From Streptomyces tagetis (lineage in GTDB: Bacteria > Actinomycetota > Actinomycetes > Streptomycetales > Streptomycetaceae), in contig NZ_JAGPNL010000010.1 in NCBI RefSeq assembly GCF_018069565.1, forward strand, positions 1 to 64,000: 64,000 nucleotides of DNA. The letters run 5' to 3'. Below the pieces are notes generated by a model. The model saw only the letters and a list, made by a program, of their open reading frames with translations, had not been told where the DNA came from and made no database searches. Positions 1-8,137 of this stretch are shown piece by piece; position 1 is the first letter of the stretch; each line of letters begins with the position of its first letter. The translations under genes and the position numbers were made by a program.

Positions 1-240
1 TGACTTTTGGCACGCTGTTGAGTTCTCAAGGAACGGACGCTTCCTTTGTACTCACCCGAGACACTGTCTCCGGCTTTCCTCCGGGCGCTTTCCCTTCGGT
101 CTTGCGTTTCCGACTCTATCAGACCGTTTCCGGCCCGATTCCCTGTCGGCGGGATTGTCGTCGGCTCCGGCTTTCGCCTGTCGGCCTTTCGACATTCACT
201 ACGCTAGCCCATTCCTTCACCGGCTCATAATCGAGTCGTG
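1..240 (-). promoter_or_regulatory. 5' leader and promoter region of an rRNA operon (16S lies left of the window)
   Basis: Read on the minus strand, bases 33-1 give CTCAACAGCGTGCCAAAA, which matches my memory of the conserved processing-site leader just upstream of Streptomyces 16S rRNA. Two promoter-like -10 elements face left: TAGAGT (118-113, inside GGTCTGATAGAGTCGGAAAC, the usual Streptomyces rrn promoter core) and a weaker TAGCGT (206-201). No good -35 hexamers are visible, which is common for Streptomyces rrn promoters. The 16S gene itself is outside the window. The identification rests on recalled sequence; comparison with rrn leaders would settle it. Confidence 0.75.
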
Positions 241-386
241 CGAGTCGAATTCAGGCATGCGAGCACGCCGGAGGTCGCCCCGCTGTGGGGAATCGTCGTA
301 GTGGGTTGGCCGCTCTTCCGTTGGCAGGCGATCGCCTTGCCCGGGTCAGGCGGCTTGGAAGACATTACTCCCCGGCAGGCACCGCG

Positions 387-1028
387 TCAACTTCGGCGCC
401 TGCGCGGCACATGAGCCCGGTACGGGCTCACCGTCGGGTCGTCGGCGATCCAGAAGCGCCAGGGGTGGACGCCGCCCTCGCCGGCGACTCCGGTGCGCGG
501 ACCGTTGCGTACCTGATCACGGGGTACGGCGGTGCCGGCCAGGATGCGCAGCGGGGTGTCCTGGGTGGCGCACGCGTCCGTGCCGTTGAGGGCGCGGTCG
601 ACGCCGAGGGCGGTGGCCAGGCGGGCCGGGCCCTTGGCCAGTTCCTTGTCGTTGCGGGCCGAGACCCGGCGGGTGCGGGCCAGTTCGGCGCCCTCGACGA
701 TCTCGCCGGCACGGAGCAGGACCCCGCTCGCCCGCCCCTCGGCACCGCAGACGATGTTCATGCAGAACCACATGCCGTAGGTGAAGTAGACGTACACGTG
801 GCCGGGCGGGCCGAACATGACCTCGTTGCGGGGGGTGCGTCCCCGGTAGGCGTGGGAGCCCGGGTCGTTCTGGCCGTCGTACGCCTCGACCTCCGTCAGC
901 CGCAGGGCGATCGGGCCGTCCGGCGTGGTACGCACGAGGACGCGGCCCAGCAGGTCGGGGGCCACGTCGAGGATGGGCCGGTCGAAGAAGTCCCTGGGCA
1001 GCGGCGTACGGTCGGGGCTCGTGATCAT
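387..1028 (-). CDS. DNA-3-methyladenine (alkyladenine) glycosylase, AAG/MPG family
   Basis: A 213-residue cytoplasmic base-excision repair enzyme that removes alkylated purines such as 3-methyladenine. The N-terminal half carries the family signature: LTEVEAYDG with the catalytic Glu near residue 48, then SHAYRGRTPRN and the DNA-intercalating loop region PGHVYVYFTYGMWFCMN. Length is normal for bacterial AAG. The frame stays open far upstream, but the ATG at 1028 begins where family similarity begins (PLPRDFFDRP). It is transcribed leftward toward the rRNA leader and is divergent from spo0M; no operon partner is seen. Confidence 0.92.
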   Translation of the reverse strand: MITSPDRTPLPRDFFDRPILDVAPDLLGRVLVRTTPDGPIALRLTEVEAYDGQNDPGSHAYRGRTPRNEVMFGPPGHVYVYFTYGMWFCMNIVCGAEGRASGVLLRAGEIVEGAELARTRRVSARNDKELAKGPARLATALGVDRALNGTDACATQDTPLRILAGTAVPRDQVRNGPRTGVAGEGGVHPWRFWIADDPTVSPYRAHVPRRRRS

Positions 1029-1148
1029 GCCGTCCGAGCGTAACGCAGGCGGGCGGTCCCCGCCGGGGTGCGGCGGGTGGAACCGGCCACCGGGGGATCG
1101 CGTTTGTAGGGATCGAGGGTTCACTCGAAAGCCTGGAGAGGGAGACAC

Positions 1149-1931
1149 ATGGCGTTCAAGAAGCTGCTCGCGAGCCTCGGGGCCGGCGGAGCGTCCGTCG
1201 AGACCGTGCTGAGCGAGGACAACGTCGTACCGGGGGGCGTCGTCCAGGGCGAGGTGCACATCCAGGGCGGCTCCGTCGACCAGCGGATCGAGGGACTGTC
1301 GGTCGGACTCCAGGCCAAGGTCGAGGTGGAGAGCGGCGACCAGGAGTACAAGCAGGACATCGAGTTCACGAAGGTGCGGCTCGGTGGCGCCTTCGAGCTG
1401 CGGGCGGGTGCCGCGCACACGGTGCCGTTCGGGCTGGAGGTGCCCTGGGAGACGCCGGTCACGATGATCGACGGGCAGGCGCTGCGCGGGATGCACATCG
1501 GGGTCACCACCGAACTGGCGATCGCGCGGGCGGTGGACTCCGGTGACCTGGACCCGGTCAACGTGCATCCGCTGCCGGCGCAGAAGGCGATCCTGGACGC
1601 GTTCATCCAGCTCGGTTTCCGTTTCAAGAACGCCGACATGGAGCGCGGTCACATCCGCGGCACCCGGCAGCGGCTGCCGTTCTACCAGGAGATCGAGTTC
1701 TACCCGCCACAGCAGTACCGGGGGCTGAACCAGGTCGAGCTGAGCTTCGTGGCCGACGGGCAGGCGATGGACGTCGTCCTGGAGATGGACAAGAAGGGCG
1801 GGCTGTTCAGCGAGGGCAGCGACACCTTCCGCTCCTTCACGGTGGGGCTGCACGACTTCCACGGCACCGACTGGGCCGGCTACCTCAACCAGTGGCTGTC
1901 CGAGGTCGGCAGCAGGCGCAACTGGTTCTAG
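1149..1931 (+). CDS. spo0M: Sporulation-control protein Spo0M (SpoOM/arrestin-like)
   Basis: A 260-residue Spo0M-family protein. The opening MAFKKLLASLGAGGASVETVL and the beta-rich arrestin-like core (GGVVQGEVHIQGG near residue 35; FGLEVPWETPVT near 95) are typical, as is the C-terminal half with paired aromatic/acidic stretches. There is no signal peptide or membrane segment, so it is probably cytosolic. In Bacillus the family affects sporulation and cell-shape control; its biochemical role is unknown and the role here is inferred. The RBS GGAGAGGGAG lies just upstream of the ATG. It is followed 59 bp later by the PEBP gene on the same strand. Confidence 0.88.
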   Translation: MAFKKLLASLGAGGASVETVLSEDNVVPGGVVQGEVHIQGGSVDQRIEGLSVGLQAKVEVESGDQEYKQDIEFTKVRLGGAFELRAGAAHTVPFGLEVPWETPVTMIDGQALRGMHIGVTTELAIARAVDSGDLDPVNVHPLPAQKAILDAFIQLGFRFKNADMERGHIRGTRQRLPFYQEIEFYPPQQYRGLNQVELSFVADGQAMDVVLEMDKKGGLFSEGSDTFRSFTVGLHDFHGTDWAGYLNQWLSEVGSRRNWF

Positions 1932-1990
1932 ACGATCTAGGCTCGGTCCGTACTGCACCCGTACTGCACCGACGATCAGGAGGTACCGAG

Positions 1991-2530
1991 GTGGCCGAGC
2001 AGAAGCGGCGCCCGCTCCCCCATGACTTCCACCCGCCCGTTCCGTCGTTCACGGTGACGAGCGAGGACGTCCGGGAGGGGGCGCCCCTCAAGGACGCCCA
2101 GGTCTACGCGGCCGGGAACACCTCGCCGCACCTGCGGTGGGAGGGTTTCCCCGCCGGGACCGAGAGTTTCGCCGTGACCTGCTACGACCCGGACGCCCCG
2201 ACCGGCAGCGGATTCTGGCACTGGGTGGTGTTCGACATCCCCGCCTCGGTGACCGAGCTGCCGGCGGGTGCGGGCACCGGCGCCTTCCCGGGGCTGCCCG
2301 AGGGCGCCGTCCACGCGCGCAACGACTACGGCAGCCGCGACTTCGGCGGCGCCGCGCCGCCCGCCGGGGACGGTCCGCACCGGTACGTGTTCACGGTGTA
2401 CGCCGTGGACCGGGAGAAGCTCGGCCCGGACGCGGAGGCGACGCCCGCCTTCGTCGGGTTCAACCTGCGGTTCCACGCGATCGCGCGGGCGCAGCTCGTC
2501 GGCGAGTACGAGGTGCCGGCGGGCGGCTGA
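1991..2530 (+). CDS. YbhB/YbcL family phosphatidylethanolamine-binding-like protein (PEBP)
   Basis: A 179-residue PEBP-fold protein. Motifs of the bacterial branch are present: NTSPHLRWEGFP, CYDPDAPTGSGFWHWVVFDIP (the DPD-x-P and GxxHW anion-pocket signatures) and HRYVFTVYAVD. The GTG start at 1991 is chosen because AGGAGGT sits 6 bases upstream; the open frame extends further left but overlaps spo0M. The family binds small anions or lipids; the ligand is unknown, and in bacteria it is often annotated as a kinase-inhibitor homologue without evidence. No secretion signal is seen. Confidence 0.9.
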   Translation: MAEQKRRPLPHDFHPPVPSFTVTSEDVREGAPLKDAQVYAAGNTSPHLRWEGFPAGTESFAVTCYDPDAPTGSGFWHWVVFDIPASVTELPAGAGTGAFPGLPEGAVHARNDYGSRDFGGAAPPAGDGPHRYVFTVYAVDREKLGPDAEATPAFVGFNLRFHAIARAQLVGEYEVPAGG

Positions 2531-2554
2531 GCAACCGGGCGTTCACGGAACGTT

Positions 2555-2597
2555 TGCCCGCCCCTGGTCTTGGAAGTGATCAGGGGCGGGCATTTTT
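2555..2597 (+). terminator. Rho-independent terminator after the PEBP gene
   Basis: A perfect 12-bp stem (TGCCCGCCCCTG at 2555-2566 against CAGGGGCGGGCA at 2581-2592) with a 14-base loop is followed by TTTTT. It begins 24 bases after the PEBP stop. It is one of the few hairpins in this window with a true T-run. Confidence 0.9.
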
Positions 2598-2723
2598 GTT
2601 CCCGGGGCGTGGGGGCGCCCCTTGTGGGAGCACGGATATTGCGTTGTCCATCGCGGCGTGCCCGGCCAGAGTTGACCTCAGCCCGCCACGGGGTGGGCCG
2701 GTGCACACGGAAGGTGGGCTGGT

Positions 2724-3230
2724 ATGCGGGACACGCTGGTACTCAACGCGAGCTTCGAGCCGCTGTCGACGGTGACGCTGCGTCGTGCCGTGGTCCTGGT
2801 CCTCCAGGACAAGGCCGTCGTGGAGCAGGCCCACCCCGAACTGCGGATGCGCGGAGCCGCCGTCGACATACCGGCGCCCCGGGTGATCAGGCTCTGCCAC
2901 TACGTACGGGTGCCGTTCCGAAGACGCGCCCCGTGGTCCAGGCGGGGCGTGCTGGTGCGCGACCGGCACCGGTGCGCGTACTGCGGGCGGCGGGCGACGA
3001 CCGTGGACCACGTGGTGCCGCGTTCGCACGGCGGGCAGGACACCTGGCTGAATACGGTGGCCTCCTGTTCGGAGGACAACCACCGCAAGGCCAACCGGAC
3101 GCCGGAGCAGGCGGGGATGCCGCTGTTGCGGACGCCGTTCGAGCCGACACCGGCGGACGCGATGCTGCTGGCGCTGGGGCAGGACGACTTCGACGCGCTG
3201 CCGGGGTGGCTGGCGCGGTCGGCCGCGTAG
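2724..3230 (+). CDS. HNH endonuclease domain protein
   Basis: A 168-residue protein with a central HNH nuclease module at about residues 80-130: zinc-ribbon CAYCGRR, then TTVDHVVPRSHGG (catalytic His) and NTVASCSEDNHRKANR (second CxxxN..H portion). The N-terminal part (LVLNASFEPLSTVTLRRA) is the conserved prefix of a widespread stand-alone actinobacterial HNH group. The biological substrate is unknown; housekeeping repair and defence have both been suggested for relatives. The ATG at 2724 has the RBS GGAAGGTGGG. It is monocistronic, flanked by terminators on both sides. Confidence 0.9.
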   Translation: MRDTLVLNASFEPLSTVTLRRAVVLVLQDKAVVEQAHPELRMRGAAVDIPAPRVIRLCHYVRVPFRRRAPWSRRGVLVRDRHRCAYCGRRATTVDHVVPRSHGGQDTWLNTVASCSEDNHRKANRTPEQAGMPLLRTPFEPTPADAMLLALGQDDFDALPGWLARSAA

Positions 3231-3253
3231 GTCTCCGGCTCTCGCCGCCCGTA

Positions 3254-3295
3254 CGGACGGGGGCGCACCTCCTGGTGGAGGTGCGCCCCCGTCCG
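3254..3295. terminator. Bidirectional terminator hairpin between HNH gene and SPFH gene
   Basis: A perfect 19-bp stem (CGGACGGGGGCGCACCTCC, 3254-3272, and its complement at 3277-3295) closed by a TGGT tetraloop. It lies 23 bp past the HNH stop and about 106 bp past the SPFH stop on the other strand. It has no T-run, as is usual for Streptomyces hairpin terminators. Confidence 0.85.
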
Positions 3296-3401
3296 CGTGT
3301 CGTACGTGTGTGTGCCGTACGTGCGTGTGTCGTACGGAATGCGTCGTGCCGTGCGCCGGGCGGGCGGTGTCGGCGGGGTCTGCCGGTCCGGGCCGGGCCG
3401 G

Positions 3402-4355
3402 TCAGTCGATGGACGGCTTCTCGCGGCGCTCCTGGGCCGGTACGCCGTTGCCCCCGGTGTTCGCCGCGCCGCCACCGCCCATGGGGCCGAAGTTGCCGAT
3501 GGCTCCGGAGAGGCCCTTGAGGGCGTCGCCGATCTCGCTGGGGACGATCCAGAGCTTGTTGGCGTCGCCCTCGGCGATCTTCGGAAGCATCTGGAGGTAC
3601 TGGTAGGAGAGCAGCTTCTGGTCCGGGTCGCCGGCGTGGATGGACTCGAAGACGGTGCGGATGGCCTGCGCCTCGCCCTCGGCGCGCAGGGCGGCGGCCT
3701 TGGACTCGCCCTCGGCGCGCAGGATCTGGGACTGCTTCTCGCCCTCGGCGCGCAGGATCTCGGACTGCCGGACGCCCTCGGCCTGGAGGATCGCGGCGCG
3801 CTTGTCGCGGTCGGCGCGCATCTGCTTCTCCATCGAGTCCTGGATGGAGGTGGGCGGCTCGATGGCCTTCAGCTCGACGCGGTTGACGCGGATGCCCCAC
3901 TTGCCGGTGGCCTCGTCGAGGACGCCGCGCAGGGCCGCGTTGATCTCCTCGCGGGAGGTGAGGGTGCGCTCCAGGTCCATGCCGCCGATGATGTTGCGCA
4001 GGGTGGTGACGGTGAGCTGCTCGATGGCCTGGATGTAGCTGGCGACCTCGTAGGTGGCGGCGCGCGCGTCGGTCACCTGGTAGTAGATGACGGTGTCGAT
4101 GTTGACGACCAGGTTGTCCTGGGTGATGACGGGCTGCGGCGGGAAGGGGACGACCTGCTCGCGCAGGTCGATGCGGTTGCGGATGGTGTCGATGAACGGG
4201 ACGACGATGTTGAGTCCCGCGTTGAGGGTGCGCGTGTAGCGGCCGAAGCGTTCGACGATCGCCGCGCTGGCCTGCGGGATGACCTGGATGGTCTTGATCA
4301 GGGCGATGAAGACCAACACCACCAGGATGATCAGGACGATGATGACCGGTTGCAT
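3402..4355 (-). CDS. SPFH/Band 7 (stomatin/prohibitin-like) membrane protein
   Basis: A 317-residue SPFH-domain protein of the stomatin/QmcA type. One N-terminal membrane segment (residues 2-20, IIVLIILVVLVFIALI) is followed by the Band 7 domain (about 25-185; QASAAIVERFGRYTRTL is the hallmark). A heptad-like Ala/Glu coiled coil follows with near-repeats ILRAEGEKQ / ILRAEGESK / ALRAEGEAQ at about 205-240, then a Gly/Asn-rich tail. Such proteins form oligomeric scaffolds at the membrane. It follows an nfeD gene on the same strand, the classic SPFH/NfeD pair, suggesting a shared membrane-microdomain function. Confidence 0.93.
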   Translation of the reverse strand: MQPVIIVLIILVVLVFIALIKTIQVIPQASAAIVERFGRYTRTLNAGLNIVVPFIDTIRNRIDLREQVVPFPPQPVITQDNLVVNIDTVIYYQVTDARAATYEVASYIQAIEQLTVTTLRNIIGGMDLERTLTSREEINAALRGVLDEATGKWGIRVNRVELKAIEPPTSIQDSMEKQMRADRDKRAAILQAEGVRQSEILRAEGEKQSQILRAEGESKAAALRAEGEAQAIRTVFESIHAGDPDQKLLSYQYLQMLPKIAEGDANKLWIVPSEIGDALKGLSGAIGNFGPMGGGGAANTGGNGVPAQERREKPSID

Positions 4356-4500
4356 CGGTTCCCCGTACCCTTCTCCGCCTCGGAGCCGTCGGGAGGCCGC
4401 CTGTCGGGGGCCTCCGGTTTTCAGGATCTTGCTGGTCGAGTCTGACAGACCGTCGGGTGCCGTGGGGGCCGTTTTCGGCCTGGTTGTGCCGGGCGCGCGG

Positions 4501-4941
4501 TCACATGACGATCGCCGTGGCTCCTTCGATCTCGACGACGTCCACTTCCTGGCCCGCCTCGTAGGTGCGTCCGCTGTCGAGGGCGCGCGCCGACCAGATC
4601 TCCCCGGCGAGCTTGATGCGTCCGCCGGAGCCGTCGACCCGCTCCAGCACGACGGCCTGTCGTCCCTTCAGGGCGTCGATTCCCGAGGCCAGTTGCGGCC
4701 GTTGTGAGCGGTGCCGGCTGGCGATGGGCCGGACGACGGCGATGAGGGCGACGGACACGACGACGAAGACGAGGACTTGGACGACGAGGCCGGCACCGAA
4801 CCCTGAGGCGATGGCGGCGGCGACGGCGCCGACGGCGAACATCCCGAATTCCGGCATCGCGGTCACGACGAGCGGGATTCCGAGCGCTGCCGCGACGACG
4901 AGCCACCACACCCATGCGTCGATGTCGTTCACACGGGTCAT
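4501..4941 (-). CDS. NfeD-like membrane protein (SPFH partner)
   Basis: A 146-residue NfeD family protein of the short form without a protease domain. Hydrophobic segments lie at about residues 10-28 and 33-72, followed by a cytoplasmic beta-barrel (OB-fold) domain at about 82-146 (GRQAVVLERVDGSGGRIKLAGEIWSA). Members act with SPFH proteins in membrane organisation. It lies 145 bp upstream of the SPFH gene and 52 bp downstream of the ABC ATPase on the same strand. The gap before the SPFH gene is long enough for a separate promoter. Confidence 0.92.
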   Translation of the reverse strand: MTRVNDIDAWVWWLVVAAALGIPLVVTAMPEFGMFAVGAVAAAIASGFGAGLVVQVLVFVVVSVALIAVVRPIASRHRSQRPQLASGIDALKGRQAVVLERVDGSGGRIKLAGEIWSARALDSGRTYEAGQEVDVVEIEGATAIVM

Positions 4942-4993
4942 GGTAGGTGCGGACGGGTGACAGGGACAGGGTGCGGCGGGGTGCGGGGCGGGA

Positions 4994-5791
4994 TCAGGAC
5001 ATCGGGAGTCCCTGGGCCGTCCAGCGGTCGCCGACCTGCTCGACGACGAGGGGCAGGCCGAAGCAGAGGGAGAGGTTGCGGGAGGTGAGTTCGAGTTCGA
5101 GCGGTCCGGCGGCGAGCACCTTGCCCTGGCGGATCATCAGGACGTGGGTGAAGCCCGGGGCGATCTCCTCGACGTGGTGGGTGACCATGATCATCGACGG
5201 GGCGATGGGGTCGCGGGCGAGGCGGCCGAGGCGGCGGACCAGGTCCTCGCGGCCTCCGAGGTCGAGACCGGCGGCCGGCTCGTCGAGGAGGAGCAACTCG
5301 GGGTCGGTCATCAGGGCGCGGGCGATGAGGGTGCGCTTGCGCTCGCCCTCGGAGAGGGTGCCGAACCTCCGGTCGAGGTACTCGGTCATGCCGAGGCGGT
5401 CAAGGAAGGCGCGGGCGCGCTGCTCGTCGATGTCCTCGTACTCCTCCTGCCAGCCCGCGGTCATGCCGTAGGCGGCGGTGAGCACGGTCTGCAGGACCGT
5501 CTGCCTCTTGGGCAGCTTGTCGGCCATGGCGATGCCGGCCATGCCGATGCGGGGGCGCAGTTCGAAGACGTCGGTGCCGGGCTTGCCGAGGGTCTCGCCG
5601 AGGATGGTGGCGGTGCCCTCGCTCGGGTAGAGGTAGCTCGACGCGAGGTTGAGCAGGGTGGTCTTGCCGGCGCCGTTCGGTCCGAGGATGACCCAGCGCT
5701 CGCCCTCCTTCACCGACCAGGAGACCTGGTCCACCAGAGCCCGGCCCTCCCGGACCACGGATACGTCCTGAAGCTCCAGAACATCGCTCAT
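4994..5791 (-). CDS. ABC transporter ATP-binding protein (stand-alone ATPase)
   Basis: A 265-residue ABC ATPase. Walker A is GPNGAGKTT (37-45), the signature is LSEGERKR (Glu replacing the second Gly of LSGGQ), Walker B is LLLLDEPAAGLD, and the switch His is in VTHHVEEI. No permease gene is adjacent, so its partner is unknown; the sequence resembles the YlmA/ModF-like lone ATPases. It is the first gene of a leftward set with nfeD and the SPFH gene, but a functional link to them is only positional. The ATG at 5791 lies at the divergent promoter region. Confidence 0.9.
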   Translation of the reverse strand: MSDVLELQDVSVVREGRALVDQVSWSVKEGERWVILGPNGAGKTTLLNLASSYLYPSEGTATILGETLGKPGTDVFELRPRIGMAGIAMADKLPKRQTVLQTVLTAAYGMTAGWQEEYEDIDEQRARAFLDRLGMTEYLDRRFGTLSEGERKRTLIARALMTDPELLLLDEPAAGLDLGGREDLVRRLGRLARDPIAPSMIMVTHHVEEIAPGFTHVLMIRQGKVLAAGPLELELTSRNLSLCFGLPLVVEQVGDRWTAQGLPMS

Positions 5792-5928
5792 GAGCGCAGT
5801 GTCTCCCCTTAGCAGTGTGGCCGGTCTCGGCTGTCGCTTACGCCTGTGGCTCGGGCGCCACGCCGATGGGCGCAGCCCACTAGAAATCTACGCCACCGGC
5901 CGGGGCCGCCGTTCCCTCGGTCCGCTCC

Positions 5929-5934
5929 TAGGGT
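5929..5934 (+). promoter_or_regulatory. Candidate -10 element for a leaderless transcript
   Basis: TAGGGT ends 6 bases before the ATG at 5941, which would place transcription initiation at or next to the A of the start codon. No RBS is present in the gap. No convincing -35 was found, so the call is tentative. Confidence 0.4.
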
Positions 5935-5940
5935 GGGGAC

Positions 5941-6729
5941 ATGCTCTCGGAACCGCGCTCAGGCCGACTGGCCGCCTGGGGAAATGCCCTTCTTGCCGGA
6001 TTTGCCGCCCCGGACGACGCCGCGATGGCCGTGGTCGGGGAGGACGCGGTACACCGCGTGGCGGGGTTGCCGGGTGAACCCGCGCCCGTGGGGCTGACGC
6101 TGGCGCTCGGCCGGCTGCGGGCGCTGGGGGTGGCCGGGCTGCGGGTGGCGCTGCCGGCGCCGGGGCATCCGCTGGGGCTGAGCGGTCCGCCGGAGTTCAA
6201 CGCGCGGGCCGTGGAGGCGGGCGAGGCGGTGGTCTGCCACGGGGCGGCGCTGGGGCTGGTGCCCCAGGTGTGGGAGGCCGGACCGGAGGGGGACGTGCAC
6301 GCCGAGGTGGTCTGGCACTGCCTGCCGGTACGGGAGGCTCCGCCGGCGGACGTGCCTTCGCTCGGGGAGGCGGAGCGGGAGCTGGCGGAGGCGCTGCGGG
6401 AGGCGACGGAGGCGCTGACGCGGCTGGACGTGGCCGGGTCGGGTCCGGTGGCCGCGGCGGCGGTGGAGGCGTACCGGGCGCGGGCGGAGCGCGGGGGCGA
6501 GGTGCTGGCGCCGGGGTATCCGGCGCGGGCGGTACGGGTGCTGGAGCTGGCGCGGCGGGTGGGGGCGCTGGTGGCGGTGGCGGCGGAGAACGGGCACGGG
6601 GGCGCGGTGAGCGCGTCCGCGATGGCGGCGCGGGGCGAGGCGCTGCGTCCCGTGGAGCGGACGGCGCGGCGGGCGCAGGTCGCGGCGTACAACGCGTTCG
6701 TGGAGGAGAGGGAGCGGGGGGCGCGGTGA
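5941..6729 (+). CDS. Hypothetical protein, Ala/Arg/Glu-rich
   Basis: A 262-residue protein I do not recognise. It has no signal peptide and no clear membrane segment. The first half is Ala/Leu/Gly-rich with a possible alpha/beta fold (PVGLTLALGRLRALGVAGLRVALPAPG). The second half is strongly helical and charged (LGEAERELAEALREATEALTR; VRVLELARRVGALVAVAAENGH), suggesting a helical bundle or coiled coil. It has no ribosome-binding site but a -10-like TAGGGT directly before the ATG. It is divergent from the ABC ATPase and convergent with chpE. Third-position GC bias across the frame supports coding. Confidence 0.75.
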   Translation: MLSEPRSGRLAAWGNALLAGFAAPDDAAMAVVGEDAVHRVAGLPGEPAPVGLTLALGRLRALGVAGLRVALPAPGHPLGLSGPPEFNARAVEAGEAVVCHGAALGLVPQVWEAGPEGDVHAEVVWHCLPVREAPPADVPSLGEAERELAEALREATEALTRLDVAGSGPVAAAAVEAYRARAERGGEVLAPGYPARAVRVLELARRVGALVAVAAENGHGGAVSASAMAARGEALRPVERTARRAQVAAYNAFVEERERGAR

Positions 6730-7005
6730 CGGCGTGGCCCTCGGGGGTGGCCCGGGGTGCTCCGGGCGGGCAGGGCCGGCGGGGGCGCCCGCGCGTCGCG
6801 GGGGTGCGGGGCGGGGGTGCGGGGCGGTGCGTGCGCCGGGGGCGCTGGGCTGGGGGCCGGGCGGGGTCACCCGCGCCGGGGCGCTGTGCGGGCGTACGAC
6901 CAGCGGGACCCGGGCGGGGCGCTGTAGGGCGGGACGGAGTGCCCCCGCCGGATACCGGAATACGTACGGGGCTGGGCACAGGGGGCCGAGGCGCCCCGTC
7001 ACGTG
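6730..7005. other. Gene-free GC-rich interval
   Basis: No coding signal is convincing in this stretch. It is dominated by G-rich runs on the plus strand (repeated GGTGCGGGGCGGGG-like blocks around 6803-6830) and ends at the chpE terminator. No promoter was identified. Confidence 0.5.
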
Positions 7006-7048
7006 CCGCGCCCCGGTCTCCCGGAGGGGCCGGGGGGCCGGGGCGCGG
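7006..7048 (-). terminator. Terminator hairpin downstream of chpE
   Basis: A perfect 11-bp stem (CCGCGCCCCGG at 7006-7016 with CCGGGGCGCGG at 7038-7048) lies 18 bp beyond the chpE stop. The opposing gene at 5941-6729 could also use it. Confidence 0.65.
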
Positions 7049-7065
7049 AGCGCCGGTGACCTGGG

Positions 7066-7311
7066 TCAGCCGTTGAGGCCCAGGTTGCCGAAGGCCGGGT
7101 TCAGCAGGCCGATGACGTTGACGCTGTCGCCCACGACGTTGACCGGGACGTGCACCGGCGCCTGGACGGCGTTGCCCGAGACCACGCCCGGCGAGCCGAC
7201 GGCCTTGCCCTGCGCGGCGGCACCGTCGGTGGCCGAGGCCATGCCCGCGCCGGCGGCGATCAGCCCGCCGGCCACCATCGTCACGGCCGCGGCCTTCTTC
7301 AGGTTCTTCAC
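7066..7311 (-). CDS. chpE: Short chaplin, ChpE type
   Basis: An 81-residue secreted hydrophobic protein. A signal peptide spans residues 1-27 (two Lys, then AAAVTMVAGGLIAAGAG, cleavage after ASA). A single chaplin domain of about 45 residues follows, with GSPGVVSGNAVQAPVHVPVNV, the GxSxNVIG core and the terminal NPAFGNLG. Short chaplins assemble into amyloid films that lower surface tension and let aerial hyphae leave the colony. It has no cysteine in the domain, the known ChpE peculiarity. The GTG start has AGGAGGGT 7 bases upstream. It is monocistronic, between its own terminator and the response-regulator gene. Confidence 0.93.
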   Translation of the reverse strand: MKNLKKAAAVTMVAGGLIAAGAGMASATDGAAAQGKAVGSPGVVSGNAVQAPVHVPVNVVGDSVNVIGLLNPAFGNLGLNG

Positions 7312-7495
7312 TTGCAGACCCTCCTAGCGATCACCGCGGCAGTCACCGCGGCACGCACTGGTCAACGGCGGGGCCCGGGGAGGGGTGCGCCGTCCGGGTG
7401 ACATTCCCACGACGGTATGAATCTCAGTCCGTAGGGGAACTCCGCGGAGCGCTCCGGCGTACGCCCCTGGCTCACCCCGTCGTGCGTCATGCGTC

Positions 7496-8137
7496 TCACT
7501 CCGCCATGCCGTGCCGTACGGCCCACAGGGCGGCCTGGGTGCGGTCCGCCAGGTCGAGCTTCATGAGGATGTTCGAGACGTGGGTCTTCACGGTCTTCTC
7601 GGAGAGGACCAGGGAGCGGGCGATCTCCCGGTTGGACCGGCCGTCCGCGATCAGGCCCAGCACCTCGCGCTCCCGGTCCGTGAGGGAGCCCGCCCGGCCC
7701 TGGCCGGAGCCGGTCTCCTCCTGGGAGAGCAGTGCCCCGGCGACCTCGGGCTGGAGCAGGATGTGCCCGGCGTGGACGGAGCGGATGGCGCCGGCCAGCG
7801 CCTCGGGGTCGACGTCCTTGTACACGTAGCCGGCCGCGCCCGCGCGCAGGGCCGGGACGACCGTGCGGCGCTCCGTGAAGCTGGTGACGATGAGCACGCG
7901 CGCGGGGTGGTCCAGCTCGCGGAGCCGGCGCAGCGCCTCGACGCCGTCCATGCCGGGCATCCGGATGTCCATGAGGATCACGTCGGGCCGCAGCTCGCGG
8001 GCGCGCTCGACGCCTTCCGCGCCGTCGGCGGCCTCGCCGACCACCTCGATGTCGTCCTGGACCTCCAGGAAGGTGCGCAGGCCCCGGCGGACCACCTGGT
8101 GGTCGTCGACGAGCAGCACCTTGATTGCCTCAGCCAC
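7496..8137 (-). CDS. Two-component response regulator, NarL/LuxR family
   Basis: A 213-residue regulator. The receiver domain (about 5-125) has the acidic pair D11/D12, the phospho-acceptor D57 in VILMDIRMPGMDG, Thr in LIVTSF and the conserved Lys in YVYKD. The C-terminal LuxR helix-turn-helix (about 150-210) reads LTDREREVLGLIADGRSNREIA and SEKTVKTHVSNIL. The GTG start overlaps the end of the kinase gene by 8 bp, so translation is coupled. It pairs with the upstream histidine kinase; the target genes are not apparent. Confidence 0.94.
   Translation of the reverse strand: MAEAIKVLLVDDHQVVRRGLRTFLEVQDDIEVVGEAADGAEGVERARELRPDVILMDIRMPGMDGVEALRRLRELDHPARVLIVTSFTERRTVVPALRAGAAGYVYKDVDPEALAGAIRSVHAGHILLQPEVAGALLSQEETGSGQGRAGSLTDREREVLGLIADGRSNREIARSLVLSEKTVKTHVSNILMKLDLADRTQAALWAVRHGMAE

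Noticed and set aside
6197..7076. Gly- or Pro-rich open frames beside the hypothetical gene and chpE
   Set aside because: Low-complexity sequence from G-rich DNA; the terminator of chpE lies inside.
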